A program made the position numbers and the translations under genes. From CAIUGU01 sp963819685 (GTDB taxonomy: Bacteria > Pseudomonadota > Gammaproteobacteria > Steroidobacterales > Steroidobacteraceae), in contig CAWFXI010000010.1 in the NCBI GenBank assembly GCA_963819685.1, positions 186,001 to 250,000 of the forward strand: DNA of 64,000 nucleotides. The letters run 5' to 3'. Below, one piece after another: positions 52,501-63,361 of the stretch (positions are counted from its first letter, which is position 1; every line of letters begins with the position of its first letter). The notes beneath the pieces were generated by a model, which saw only the letters and a list, made by a program, of their open reading frames with translations, made no database searches and was not told the origin of the DNA.

Positions 52501-54372
52501 GTGTCAGGCCGCATTCCCCAACACTTCATCGATGAGCTGGTGGCCCGAGCGGACATCATCGAGATCATCGGCAGCCGTGTGCCGCTCAAGAAGGGTGGCA
52601 AGGAGTACAAGGCCTGCTGTCCGTTCCACGACGAGAAGTCACCTTCGTTCACCGTCGTCCCGGACAAGCAGTTCTATCACTGCTTCGGCTGCGGCGCGCA
52701 TGGCACAGCACTGGGCTTTCTGATGGAGTACGACCACCTCGGCTTCGTCGAGGCCGTGGAAGAACTCGCTGCAAGAGTCGGGCTCGAAGTGCCCCGGGAG
52801 CAGGACGCGAATGCACGCCCGAAACCGGCCGATGACCTGTTCGTGCTGCTCGAAAAGGTGCAGGAGTTCTATCGTCGGCAGTTCCGCGCGGATGAACGCG
52901 TTCAGGGCTATGCGCAGCGACGGGGCCTGTCAGAAGAAACCATCGCGCGCTTCGGCATTGGCTACGCTCCCAATGCCTGGGACGCGTTGCTGAAGACTTT
53001 CGGCACCACGGAGTCGGACCAGCAGCGCCTGTTGCAGGCGGGCCTGGTCATCGAAAGGGATAAACGCGGCGCCGGTGAACAATCGGAGTCTGCCCAGGGC
53101 ACAGGCCGTCATTCGGGTTACTACGACCGCTTTCGCGACCGGCTGATGTTTCCGATCCGGGATTCCCGCGGCCGTGCGCTCGGGTTTGGCGGGCGCATTA
53201 TCGATCAGGGGGAACCGAAGTACCTCAATTCTCCCGAGACCGAGCTGTTTCACAAAGGTCGCGAGCTCTATGGTCTGTTCGAGGCAAGGCAAGCGACGCG
53301 CAACCTCACCCGACTCCTGGTCGTTGAAGGTTATATGGATGTCGCGAGGCTGCACCAGGCAGGCATCACCTATGCAGTGGCCACGCTCGGGACGGCCACT
53401 ACACCTGAGCATCTGCTGCGGGTTTTTCGCATCGTGAATGAAGTGGTGTTCTGCTTCGATGGCGACCGGGCTGGCAAGGCGGCTGCCTGGCGGGCCCTTG
53501 AGAATGCCCTGCCGCAGGTCAAGCAGGGACGCCAGATCCGCTTCCTGTTCCTGCCGGACGGGCACGATCCCGACTCGCTCGTGGGCGAGGAAGGCCGCGA
53601 GGCGTTTGAAGCCAGGCTTGAGGGGGCCTTGTCGTTCGCGGATTACTTCATCCGGGAACTCTCATCGCGGGTCGACATCCATACTGTTGACGGCCGCGCC
53701 CAGCTCGCTGAAAGCGCCAGACCCTTGCTGGACAAGATCGCACCTGGGGTCTATCGCGAGCTGCTGAGTGACGAGCTGGCGCGGGTGGTTGGCATGCCCC
53801 CTGAAAAGCTTGAGAAGCTGATGGCACTGGGTAACAGCAAGGCGGAAGGTCCTGCCGGACGTGCCCCTGCCGCCCATGCGTCCAGTGGGAGGCCTGCGGC
53901 GGGTCAGCGCTTCGCAGTCGCCACGGGGCGGGGTAGCCTCGTCCGTCAGGCCGTCAGGATCCTGGTTCATCACCCGTCAATTGCCGGTGACATCGCCGTT
54001 CCGGAGGCCCTGAAGACGCTGGATCAGCCCGGATCTGTGCTTTTAAATCAGTTACTTACAGAGCTGAAGGACGACCCATGCAGCAGCATGGCCGTCCTGC
54101 TGGTCCGCTGGCGCGACCGCCCCGAATTCGACTCGCTGGACAAGCTGTCGCAGCAGGAGTATCCGGCGGACAGCCAGGCGGCAATACATGAGCTCGAGGG
54201 AGCGCTGGGACGCCTCGTTCAGGAACACCCCCGCCAGAGGACCCAATTGCTGCTGGAAAAACAGCATGATGGAACGCTGTCGCAGGACGAGCGAAAAGAA
54301 TTGCAATCGCTGTTAAGCGCCCCCAAATCAGCCGATACAGGGCTGGAACCCGGCGGCAGCAGGCGAAGCTAG
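52501..54372 (+). CDS. dnaG: DNA primase DnaG
   Basis: A 623-residue primase that makes RNA primers at the replication fork. The CHC2 zinc finger is complete (Cys40, His43, Cys61, Cys64 in ACCPFHDEK and YHCFGCG). The TOPRIM catalytic core follows (LLVVEGYMDVARL with the catalytic Glu, then CFDGDRAGKAA), and the C-terminal helicase-binding part is recognisable. GTG 52501 is the start that yields MSGRIPQHFIDEL, the family N-terminus. No Shine-Dalgarno sequence is visible because of the preceding repeat. Confidence 0.94.
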   Translation: MSGRIPQHFIDELVARADIIEIIGSRVPLKKGGKEYKACCPFHDEKSPSFTVVPDKQFYHCFGCGAHGTALGFLMEYDHLGFVEAVEELAARVGLEVPREQDANARPKPADDLFVLLEKVQEFYRRQFRADERVQGYAQRRGLSEETIARFGIGYAPNAWDALLKTFGTTESDQQRLLQAGLVIERDKRGAGEQSESAQGTGRHSGYYDRFRDRLMFPIRDSRGRALGFGGRIIDQGEPKYLNSPETELFHKGRELYGLFEARQATRNLTRLLVVEGYMDVARLHQAGITYAVATLGTATTPEHLLRVFRIVNEVVFCFDGDRAGKAAAWRALENALPQVKQGRQIRFLFLPDGHDPDSLVGEEGREAFEARLEGALSFADYFIRELSSRVDIHTVDGRAQLAESARPLLDKIAPGVYRELLSDELARVVGMPPEKLEKLMALGNSKAEGPAGRAPAAHASSGRPAAGQRFAVATGRGSLVRQAVRILVHHPSIAGDIAVPEALKTLDQPGSVLLNQLLTELKDDPCSSMAVLLVRWRDRPEFDSLDKLSQQEYPADSQAAIHELEGALGRLVQEHPRQRTQLLLEKQHDGTLSQDERKELQSLLSAPKSADTGLEPGGSRRS

Positions 54373-54412
54373 CCATGCGAGCGCAAAACCTAGCCCTTGA
54401 TCGCTCGCCAAC

Positions 54413-54418
54413 GTATAC
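54413..54418 (+). promoter_or_regulatory. Putative -10 element for rpoD
   Basis: TATACT lies about 50 bases before the TTG start of rpoD in the 94-base gap after dnaG. A convincing -35 box is not visible at the right spacing, so it may be an internal or alternative-sigma promoter. Confidence 0.3.
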
Positions 54419-54466
54419 TGCGCGGCCCTTTTTTACCCGCGTCGCTAGCCCCCTGAGGGACCCAAA

Positions 54467-56347
<1,881 letters not shown>

Positions 56348-56375
56348 CCTCGACCCTGATCAGGCGAGAACTACA

Positions 56376-56409
56376 GGGCCGGTAGCGCAAGCTCCCGGCC
56401 CTTTTGTTT
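56376..56409 (+). terminator. Rho-independent terminator after rpoD
   Basis: GGGCCGG / CCGGCCC form the stem, extended by AGC/GCT closed with a GCAA tetraloop, and are followed by TTTTGTTTG. Strong canonical terminator. Confidence 0.85.
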
Positions 56410-56488
56410 GTGGCCAGTCTGGCGATGGACAAGGCGGGTGCGATCCACGGAGAATCCGGCCACCACACTCCAGCAAGAGAGAGGCATC

Positions 56489-57589
56489 TTGAGCACAGGC
56501 GCGCTGATTGGCATCGGAGCAGCGATACTGCTGCTGGGCGTTGTGTTCTTTCTGCTGACACGCTCAAGCGCGTCAAAATCAGCTGCGGCTGACCAGCCCA
56601 GGTCCCAGCCCGCTGTGACACAGTCTGAATCCCCAAAGACATCCGATCAGCCGGAGGAAACGGGCAGCAAGGATCTGCTCGCGGCAGCCAAACACCAGTA
56701 CTACTGCACGGCGTTCGGCGTCACCGGTTTTGACGCAGTCGATCGAGACGACGATGCCCGGGTGATCGCGGCAGTCGAACGGTCGCTCGCCACCAGTATC
56801 GAGCAGGAACGCCACTTGCCAAGGCGACCCATGCTGATCCCCCAACTATTGCGTGCGCTCAATGACGAAGACAGCACAAGAAGCGAGCTGGCAACGATCA
56901 TCCTGCAGGACCCGGTGCTCGCCGCCGATGTCCTCAAGCTCGCCAACAGCCCCTACTACCGCATCAGCCGCGAGCCCGTGGACAACATCGACCGCGCCAT
57001 CGTTCTGCTCGGCACCGAAGGCCTGAAGTCGGTCGTCGCCGCTTCCATCATGCAACCTGTCTTCCGCACTGCCAAAGGACAATTCGAGGCATTTGCCCCG
57101 ACGCTGTGGGACCTGGCCATGCGCACATCCACGGCAGCCGGGATTTACGCCACACGCACCCGCATCGCAGATCCCTTTACCGCGCAGCTGCTCGGCCTGC
57201 TGTCGACACTCGGTCCGCTCGCTGTCTTTCGGGTTACGAGCGAAGTCTACAAGCAGCAGGCAAAGGTGCCGCCGCGCGCTGGGGTTTACGTGCGCCTGAT
57301 CGAGAACGAAGCCAATGCAGCGTCGGTGGCCATTGCTACCCACTGGGAACTGCCGGCAACGTTCGTACTGGCGTTGTCGGATTCACAGGGCACGGGGCAC
57401 CTGGAAGGCTTGAGTCCGCTCGGTCGCGTACTCGAGGCTGGCCGTTGCTGTGCGCTCCTGTCGCTGGCGCCCGCGACCAATCAGCGCAGCATCCTGGCGA
57501 ACAAGGCTGCCATGGCGATGGGCCTTGAAACCACGGCGTTTGACGCTGTCTGGTCGGCGCTCACCACCCCAAAGAGCAGCTCGAAGTAA
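56489..57589 (+). CDS. Membrane-anchored HDOD-domain protein
   Basis: About 366 residues with one N-terminal membrane helix (ALIGIGAAILLLGVVFFLL), a Ser/Pro/Gln-rich linker and an HDOD domain (LIPQLLRALNDED, ILQDPVLAADVLKLANSPYYR, VDNIDRAIVLLGTEGLKSVV). HDOD proteins act in signalling, often in cyclic-di-GMP or stress circuits, without catalytic activity. The start TTG 56489 is preceded by GAGAGG and puts the helix at the N-terminus; the longer frame would add an unconserved arginine-rich stretch. It follows rpoD and its terminator, so it is transcribed separately. Confidence 0.8.
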   Translation: MSTGALIGIGAAILLLGVVFFLLTRSSASKSAAADQPRSQPAVTQSESPKTSDQPEETGSKDLLAAAKHQYYCTAFGVTGFDAVDRDDDARVIAAVERSLATSIEQERHLPRRPMLIPQLLRALNDEDSTRSELATIILQDPVLAADVLKLANSPYYRISREPVDNIDRAIVLLGTEGLKSVVAASIMQPVFRTAKGQFEAFAPTLWDLAMRTSTAAGIYATRTRIADPFTAQLLGLLSTLGPLAVFRVTSEVYKQQAKVPPRAGVYVRLIENEANAASVAIATHWELPATFVLALSDSQGTGHLEGLSPLGRVLEAGRCCALLSLAPATNQRSILANKAAMAMGLETTAFDAVWSALTTPKSSSK

Positions 57590-57594
57590 TTTGC

Positions 57595-58101
57595 TCAGGA
57601 CGCGCCCGCAGGCACCAGGCGCCCGGCTCCCGCGAAATGCCGCGCGTAGTAAGCGTCATCGAGGCTCTTCAGTTCCACGTTGCGTCCGGTCTGAGGCGCA
57701 TGCACAAAGCGTCCCGCACCCGCGTAAATGCCGACGTGCGAAATGCGTGGCCCGGAAAAGCGGAAGAAGACCAGATCACCGGGCAGCAGGTCCCCCCGCG
57801 CGATGCGGCGAGAGGCGTCGAACTGCTGCTGGGCGGTACGGGGTGAGCTGAAACCGAGTTGCTGATGGATGAAGTAAACGAGCCCGCTGCAATCGAAGCC
57901 CTCGAGATCCGCGCCTCCGTAGCGATACGCGGTGCCGATCTGGGCCATGGCGCGCAACACGACTTCATCGCCCAGTGCCTGTGGCAACACCTGGGTGACA
58001 GTCTCGCCCGAAGAACCGCGCTGCGGCGAAGTACCGCAACCTGCCACGATCGCGAGGACCAGTGCGAAAGCCAATCGTAGAATCTGCCTGTGCACGCGCA
58101 T
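57595..58101 (-). CDS. NlpC/P60 (C40) peptidase lipoprotein
   Basis: A 168-residue predicted lipoprotein (lipobox V-A-G-C22) with a cysteine-peptidase domain that cuts stem peptides of peptidoglycan. The triad is Cys71 (GFDCSGLV), His122 (ISHVGIYAG) and His134 (RFVHAP). ATG 58101 has GAGAGG only 1 base away, and GTG 58095 would be better spaced, so the start may lie two codons later. It is divergent from the M28 peptidase gene with a 40-base gap. Confidence 0.88.
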   Translation of the reverse strand: MRVHRQILRLAFALVLAIVAGCGTSPQRGSSGETVTQVLPQALGDEVVLRAMAQIGTAYRYGGADLEGFDCSGLVYFIHQQLGFSSPRTAQQQFDASRRIARGDLLPGDLVFFRFSGPRISHVGIYAGAGRFVHAPQTGRNVELKSLDDAYYARHFAGAGRLVPAGAS

Positions 58102-58141
58102 TCCTCTCGATAGCCACCCCACCCCATACTACAATCAATCG

Positions 58142-59827
58142 ATGTCGCTTTTGCAGCCAGTCTCCGTTCGGCCACACCCAGCAGGCGCTGCGTCCGCGCT
58201 GTCGATCCTCGTCGTTGCGTTCATGCTGCCCACGCTTGCTGGCGCACAGGCAATTCCCGATGAGCCCTGGACCCAGGTGCGCTCCGAACCCATCAAGGCC
58301 CATGTGCAGTTCCTGGCAGATGACCTGCTTGAAGGACGCGCAGCCGGCTCACGGGGGTTCGATACGGCTGCAGCCTATGTGATCTCGCAGTTTGTGCAAT
58401 ATGGGCTCAAACCTGCGGGCGACGACAACACGTACCTGCAAGCGGTGCCACTGCTGGAGGCCACCGCAGTATTGCCCGGATCGTCTGCGCAACTGGTGCG
58501 TGAATCTGAAACGCTGCGTTTCGAGTACGGCACCGACTACCTGCCGGGTGCGGACTACTTTGCAGCGAACTCGACGCTGACGGCGCCCGTCATGTTCGCC
58601 GGGTTTGGCATCGACGCGCCGGAACTCAACTACAACGACTTCGAAAAGATTGACGTCGCGGGCCACGTTGTCGCGATCTTTACTGGCGCACCGGCCCGCT
58701 TTGCACACAACGAGCGCGCGTACTACTCGTCGACCGAAGAGAAGTACATGCAGCTGGTCCGGCGGGGAGCCGTCGGTGTGATCTCGATTCCCACACGGGA
58801 AGACGAAGGCAGATTCCCGTGGGATAAGCGCGTGGCTGCCAGCTGGAACCCCGAGATGCGCTGGCTGGGGCCCGATGGTCAGCCAGTCGACGCTTTTCCG
58901 GAACTCAAGATGCGCTTCCAGTTCAGCCAGGCAGCGGCAGAGAAACTGTTTGCCGGCACAGCGATCAGTTTCGAGCAGGCGCTCGATGCCGCCGCGGCGG
59001 GTGTGGCCCAGGGCTTCGAATTGCCCGGCACCCTGACATTGTCTGCGACTACAGGCTTGCGTCGTACGCAGAGCGCCAACGTGCTGGGTGTCCTCGAGGG
59101 CTCGGATCCGCAGCTGAAACGTGAATGCATCGTCATCTCGGCGCATCTTGACCATCTCGGTCGCGGCGCGCCGGTCAACGGGGACTCCATCTACAACGGT
59201 GCGCACGACAACGCGTCCGGTATCGGCATTCTGCTCGAAACCGCCCGCGCTCTGCTGGCTAGCGGAGTTCGCCCCAGGCGCTCGATCGTGTTTGCCGCCG
59301 TCACGGCAGAGGAACGTGGAGACCTCGGGTCGGATTTCCTGGCACGCAATCCAACCATTCCGCGCAGCAGGATTATCGCCAACTTGAACATCGACATGCC
59401 GCTGCTGGTGGGTCCCATGCTGGATTTCATCGCTCTGGGTGCCGAGCATTCCACGCTGGGTCCTGTCGCGAGACGGGCGGCTGCCGCGGAGGGCTACGCC
59501 TTGAGTCCGGACAACATGCCGGAGGAAGTCAATTTCATCCGCAGCGATCAGTTCTCGTTCGTGCGCCAGGGCATTCCTTCGCTGTACATCATTGGTGGGT
59601 ACAAGCCGCGGTGGCGAGACACCGATGTGGACGCTCTACAGCGCGAATTTCTGAAAACCCACTATCACGAGCCCAGCGACGATGTTTCGCTGCCCTTGCA
59701 CTACCCCACTGCTGCGGCGCTCACGCGCATTCACGTGCGCATGGCGCTCGAACTTGCCGACGCGCCGAACCGCCCGAGCTGGAATCGTCGTGATTTCTTC
59801 GCAGAGAAGTTTGCGCAGCCGCGTTAG
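58142..59827 (+). CDS. Secreted M28-family metallopeptidase
   Basis: A 561-residue zinc exopeptidase with a signal peptide (cleavage near GAQA). An inserted PA-like domain (residues about 110-250, VMFAGFGIDAPELNYNDF) precedes the peptidase core. Metal ligands are seen in ISAHLDHLGRG, GAHDNASGIG (bridging Asp), TAEERGDLGS and the terminal HYHEPSDD. These enzymes release amino acids from peptides in the periplasm or outside. There is no ribosome site before ATG 58142; a TACAAT box about 10 bases upstream suggests a leaderless transcript. The longer frame from 57932 is discarded. Confidence 0.85.
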   Translation: MSLLQPVSVRPHPAGAASALSILVVAFMLPTLAGAQAIPDEPWTQVRSEPIKAHVQFLADDLLEGRAAGSRGFDTAAAYVISQFVQYGLKPAGDDNTYLQAVPLLEATAVLPGSSAQLVRESETLRFEYGTDYLPGADYFAANSTLTAPVMFAGFGIDAPELNYNDFEKIDVAGHVVAIFTGAPARFAHNERAYYSSTEEKYMQLVRRGAVGVISIPTREDEGRFPWDKRVAASWNPEMRWLGPDGQPVDAFPELKMRFQFSQAAAEKLFAGTAISFEQALDAAAAGVAQGFELPGTLTLSATTGLRRTQSANVLGVLEGSDPQLKRECIVISAHLDHLGRGAPVNGDSIYNGAHDNASGIGILLETARALLASGVRPRRSIVFAAVTAEERGDLGSDFLARNPTIPRSRIIANLNIDMPLLVGPMLDFIALGAEHSTLGPVARRAAAAEGYALSPDNMPEEVNFIRSDQFSFVRQGIPSLYIIGGYKPRWRDTDVDALQREFLKTHYHEPSDDVSLPLHYPTAAALTRIHVRMALELADAPNRPSWNRRDFFAEKFAQPR

Positions 59828-62541
59828 GCAGGTTGAAGCTCAGCAAGCCACTGCGCGACACGCCGTGAGTCAATATGGTCGGGACCGTAAGCCTTGAGCA
59901 ACAAGGGCTGCACTTCCTTCAGCACGGTAACCGCCTCCTCAGTCTGCCCCAATCCCGCGGCGTCCCAGGCCAGCGCCGCTCGGGTGACGGCGATTTGCGG
60001 GTGCGAAGCGGGTAGCTGCGCTTGCCAGATGGCAAGGGCGCGTTCCAGCAACGGCTTGGCTTCGGCAGCCTGGCCGGTCGTCGCAAGAACGCGGCCAAGC
60101 CCCGTCAATGCACTCGCGAGGTATTGGTGATCTGCCGGCAACGTAGCTTCGAAAATTCGCTGGGCCTTGCGTAACTGTTCGACGGCCGCGGCGTAGTTCC
60201 GGGTTTCCTCGAGCAGCAAGCCGAGGTTGACCCGGTCGTACGCGACTTCGTAGTCCTGCTCGCCCCGAATTTCAATCTGCCGCGCAATCACTTCATTCAG
60301 TGTCTGCTCGGCTTGCCTATACCGACCACTGCGTTGCAGAAACCGGCCATAACCGCCAAGCACCCTGATGGTATCGGGATGCTTCGCGCCCACCACTCGA
60401 TTGAGGAGCGCCAGCGACTCCTCAAATAGGGGTCCCGCCGCCTCCAGGTCTCCCTGCTGATACAGGTAATACGCAAGATTGTGCAGCTGTGTGCCAACGC
60501 GAGGGTGATCGGGCCCGAGCAGCCTTCGGTCCATGGCCAGCGCCTCCCGCGTCATTGTCACTGCGCCCGCCAGATCGGCGCGGCGTTCGAGAATCTGCGC
60601 AAGCTCGTTCAACACCGACGATACCGCCGGTGTGTCTCCGCCTGATGCCCTGGTATACAGCGACAGGCTCTCGTTGTAGAGCTTCTCTGCCTCGTCATAC
60701 CGCCCTTCGAGCTGCCGGACCCGCCCGAGCGTGTGCACGATGTCCGCTTCGGCCAGCGGATCGGGCCCCGCCAGACGCCGCTGCATCGCCAGTGCTTCCT
60801 GCAGCGTCGGTTCAGCCGCCTTGTAGTCGCCCTCTTCCATTTGCGCACTGCCTAGCAGTGTCAGGGCCGCAACCACCTCGGGATGATCGGTGCTGTGGGA
60901 TTGCCTGCGCAGATCGAGGACACGCTGCGCCGCTTCGACTCCGTTTCTGTAAAGCCCGAGGTTGACGTAGACCTTGCCGATGGTCTCCAGCAGCGTTGCC
61001 TGCGTAGCCGGTTGCCCGCGCAATCCTTCGGTCACTCGTCGCGCGCCTGTGTCCAGAATTTCGCGGGCCGTGATGGTTGCCCCTCGGCTGCGGCCGGGAT
61101 CAGAGAGCTCGAACAGCTCGACCAGGAAGGACGAAACCGTCTCCGCCCTTGCGCCCTCGGCGGTGGCGCGATCGCGCTCTGTGGCAATCCGTTGTGCCTG
61201 CGCATACATCATCACGGTGAAGCCGATCAACAACAGCGCGACGACTATCGAGGCGGACACGGCCACCTTGAAGCGTGACACGAACTTCGCCGTTCGATAG
61301 CGCAAGGTATCGCGTTGCGCGATGATCGGCCTGCCGGCCTCGAAGTGCTCGATATCCCGCGAGAACTGCTCTACCGACACGTAGCGTCGTTCCGGGTCTG
61401 GCTGTAATGCCTTCAGTACGATGACGTCGAGATCCCCACGCAGCTGACGGTGCAATCGCTGCACGGGTGTCGACCGGGCTTCGCTGATCAGCGTCGCCTG
61501 ACCTGTTGCGACCGTGCCGCGCAAGTCCTTGCAGAGCACAGCCGCACTGGGCGGCACAACCGGTGAAGTGGTCAATACGCGCTCGATATCGCGCAGGCGG
61601 TAGCTCTTGATGTCGAAAGCACGTCGTCCCGTGAGCAGTTCGTACAGCAGCAGGCCCAAGGCATACACATCGGTTGCCGTGGTGATGGGACCTCCGGTGA
61701 CCTGCTCGGGACTCGCATAGTTCGGCGTCATCAGCCGGATACTGGCCTGCGTGACAGCGACCGTATGGTTGGCACGATTCGCATCGAGCAGCTTTGCGAT
61801 CCCGAAATCCAGCAGTTTGGGAATACCTTCGGCAGTGACCAGGATGTTCGAAGGCTTGAGATCGCGATGCACGATCAGGCTTTGATGCGCACATTGCACG
61901 GCGGCACAGATGGCGCGGAACAGCTTCAGGCGCGCCGGAACATCGAGCCGATGGGTGTCGCAATACGTGTCGAGCGGGACGCCATCGACATACTCCATGA
62001 CGAAAAAGGGCGTGCCGTCACTCGCCGAACCGCCGTCCAGCACGCGGGCAATGTTCGGATGATCAAGCGTCGCCAGCATCTGCCGCTCGGCGCGCAAGCG
62101 GCCCGCTGTCAGTGAACCATACAGCCCCTCGTTGACGAGTTTGATCGCCACCCGCTGCTGATAAGTGGCATCGGCTCGCTCGGCCAGGTAAACCGCACCC
62201 ATGCCGCCCAGCCCGATGCGGGACAGCAACCGATAGGGCCCGATCCGTTCGCCGGAACGATCCGGCGGTTCCATCGACTCACTGCCGTCCGGCTGCTCAG
62301 TCTGATCGCCGATCGCTTCGCTGAAGTCACCCCCGGATTTGAACGGCACGGAGTCCCCACGCTCGAGAAGCCGTTCCATCACCGCGTCATACAGGAGGGA
62401 GTCATCCCCACAGGACTGACGGACGAACACCACCCGATCGCGAGGCCCGAACTCGAGCGCCTGCTGCACGATCAAGCCAATGCGCTCCCTGACTCCGATG
62501 GGCTCTCCGTGCGGCTGATCCGATGACGATGCAGTGCTCAT
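59824..62541 (-). CDS. Ser/Thr protein kinase with TPR repeats
   Basis: A 905-residue membrane kinase. The N-terminal cytoplasmic kinase domain (residues about 100-390) is complete: GLGGMGAVYLAE, Lys134 in VAIKLV, catalytic Asp227 in HRDLKPSNIL, DFG-type Asp245 and NYASPEQVTG. A membrane helix (VAVSASIVVALLLIGFTVMMY) leads to a large TPR-rich domain of about 450 residues (ALAMQRRLAGPDPLAEADIV; AEKLYNESLSLYTRASG; and others) that probably binds partners in the periplasm. A proximal acidic N-terminal segment resembles an ECF-regulator type domain (LLYDAVMERLLERGD). It shares a four-base convergent overlap with the M28 peptidase gene. Confidence 0.88.
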   Translation of the reverse strand: MSTASSSDQPHGEPIGVRERIGLIVQQALEFGPRDRVVFVRQSCGDDSLLYDAVMERLLERGDSVPFKSGGDFSEAIGDQTEQPDGSESMEPPDRSGERIGPYRLLSRIGLGGMGAVYLAERADATYQQRVAIKLVNEGLYGSLTAGRLRAERQMLATLDHPNIARVLDGGSASDGTPFFVMEYVDGVPLDTYCDTHRLDVPARLKLFRAICAAVQCAHQSLIVHRDLKPSNILVTAEGIPKLLDFGIAKLLDANRANHTVAVTQASIRLMTPNYASPEQVTGGPITTATDVYALGLLLYELLTGRRAFDIKSYRLRDIERVLTTSPVVPPSAAVLCKDLRGTVATGQATLISEARSTPVQRLHRQLRGDLDVIVLKALQPDPERRYVSVEQFSRDIEHFEAGRPIIAQRDTLRYRTAKFVSRFKVAVSASIVVALLLIGFTVMMYAQAQRIATERDRATAEGARAETVSSFLVELFELSDPGRSRGATITAREILDTGARRVTEGLRGQPATQATLLETIGKVYVNLGLYRNGVEAAQRVLDLRRQSHSTDHPEVVAALTLLGSAQMEEGDYKAAEPTLQEALAMQRRLAGPDPLAEADIVHTLGRVRQLEGRYDEAEKLYNESLSLYTRASGGDTPAVSSVLNELAQILERRADLAGAVTMTREALAMDRRLLGPDHPRVGTQLHNLAYYLYQQGDLEAAGPLFEESLALLNRVVGAKHPDTIRVLGGYGRFLQRSGRYRQAEQTLNEVIARQIEIRGEQDYEVAYDRVNLGLLLEETRNYAAAVEQLRKAQRIFEATLPADHQYLASALTGLGRVLATTGQAAEAKPLLERALAIWQAQLPASHPQIAVTRAALAWDAAGLGQTEEAVTVLKEVQPLLLKAYGPDHIDSRRVAQWLAELQPA

Positions 62542-62591
62542 GGTGTGGTGTTAAAGTGAAGGCGTCCGATCACAAGGGGAGCATAAGATAT

Positions 62592-62738
62592 ATGGCATCA
62601 CGCAAGAAGAAGCCCACACGCAAGGCTGTTAAATCCAAGCGCCCGGCGGCGAAAAAGAAGAAAGCAGCCAAGCGCAAAACTGCAAAGAAGAAATCGGTCC
62701 GCACGACGCGCGCGTCAGTAGTCCGTCCGCCCCAGTAG
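62592..62738 (+). CDS. Lysine-rich histone H1-like peptide
   Basis: A 48-residue peptide, about 40 percent Lys/Arg (MASRKKKPTRKAVKSKRPAA; KKKKAAKRKTAKKKSVR), like the tails of histone H1-type and AlgP/HctB-like nucleoid proteins. It would bind DNA or RNA non-specifically. It sits between divergent kinase and msrB genes, 26 bases before msrB. Its ATG is preceded by AAGATAT, a poor ribosome site. Size makes it easy to miss. Confidence 0.6.
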   Translation: MASRKKKPTRKAVKSKRPAAKKKKAAKRKTAKKKSVRTTRASVVRPPQ

Positions 62739-62764
62739 ACCTACGGGTCTAAGGGTATACGGTC

Positions 62765-63220
62765 ATGACCCGTTCCCCGAGTGGGTACGATATTACGGCA
62801 CTCACGCCGGCGGAACGGGCGCGCTCTGCGGAAGGACTCAATCCGGAGGAACGCCGGGTCCTGCTGAACCAGGGCACCGAGCCGCCCTTCTGCGGCACGC
62901 TACTGCATAACAAGGAAGCGGGCGTCTATGCCTGCCGACTGTGCGGGTTGCCACTGTTCCAGTCAGGAACCAAGTTCGAGTCCGGCACAGGTTGGCCGAG
63001 TTTCTTCGATCCCCTGGACGCGACGCATATCAGCGAAATCCGCGACATCAGCCACGGCATGGTCCGCGTCGAGATCAGGTGCAAACGCTGCGATGGCCAC
63101 CTTGGCCATGTGTTTGGCGACGGACCACCGCCGACACATAAGCGCTACTGCCTGAATTCCGTGTCGCTGGCGTTCTTCGCTGCCGGCGTTGAACCGCCCC
63201 AGCACACGCATAGCGACTGA
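62765..63220 (+). CDS. msrB: Peptide-methionine (R)-S-oxide reductase MsrB
   Basis: A 151-residue enzyme that reduces methionine-R-sulfoxide in proteins. The catalytic Cys129 is in RYCLNSVSL, the zinc site is Cys57/Cys60 and Cys106/Cys109 (ACRLC, CKRC), and GTGWPSFFD supplies the substrate-binding Trp. Length and layout are typical of MsrB. It may be linked with the lysine-rich peptide upstream; oxidative-stress repair complements the superoxide dismutase at 13.0 kb. Confidence 0.92.
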   Translation: MTRSPSGYDITALTPAERARSAEGLNPEERRVLLNQGTEPPFCGTLLHNKEAGVYACRLCGLPLFQSGTKFESGTGWPSFFDPLDATHISEIRDISHGMVRVEIRCKRCDGHLGHVFGDGPPPTHKRYCLNSVSLAFFAAGVEPPQHTHSD

Positions 63221-63361
63221 CATTTCACTGCAGGTTCGCAGGTGCTGCACGGCACAAGACAACCTCCGGGACGGGTGTCTTTTGTGTCGTCAAGCCTTGT
63301 GCTATACCACCTTCCAACTCTCCTTCTGCGCCGCGCGCACTCCGAGCGGAGGGTCCCTGCA

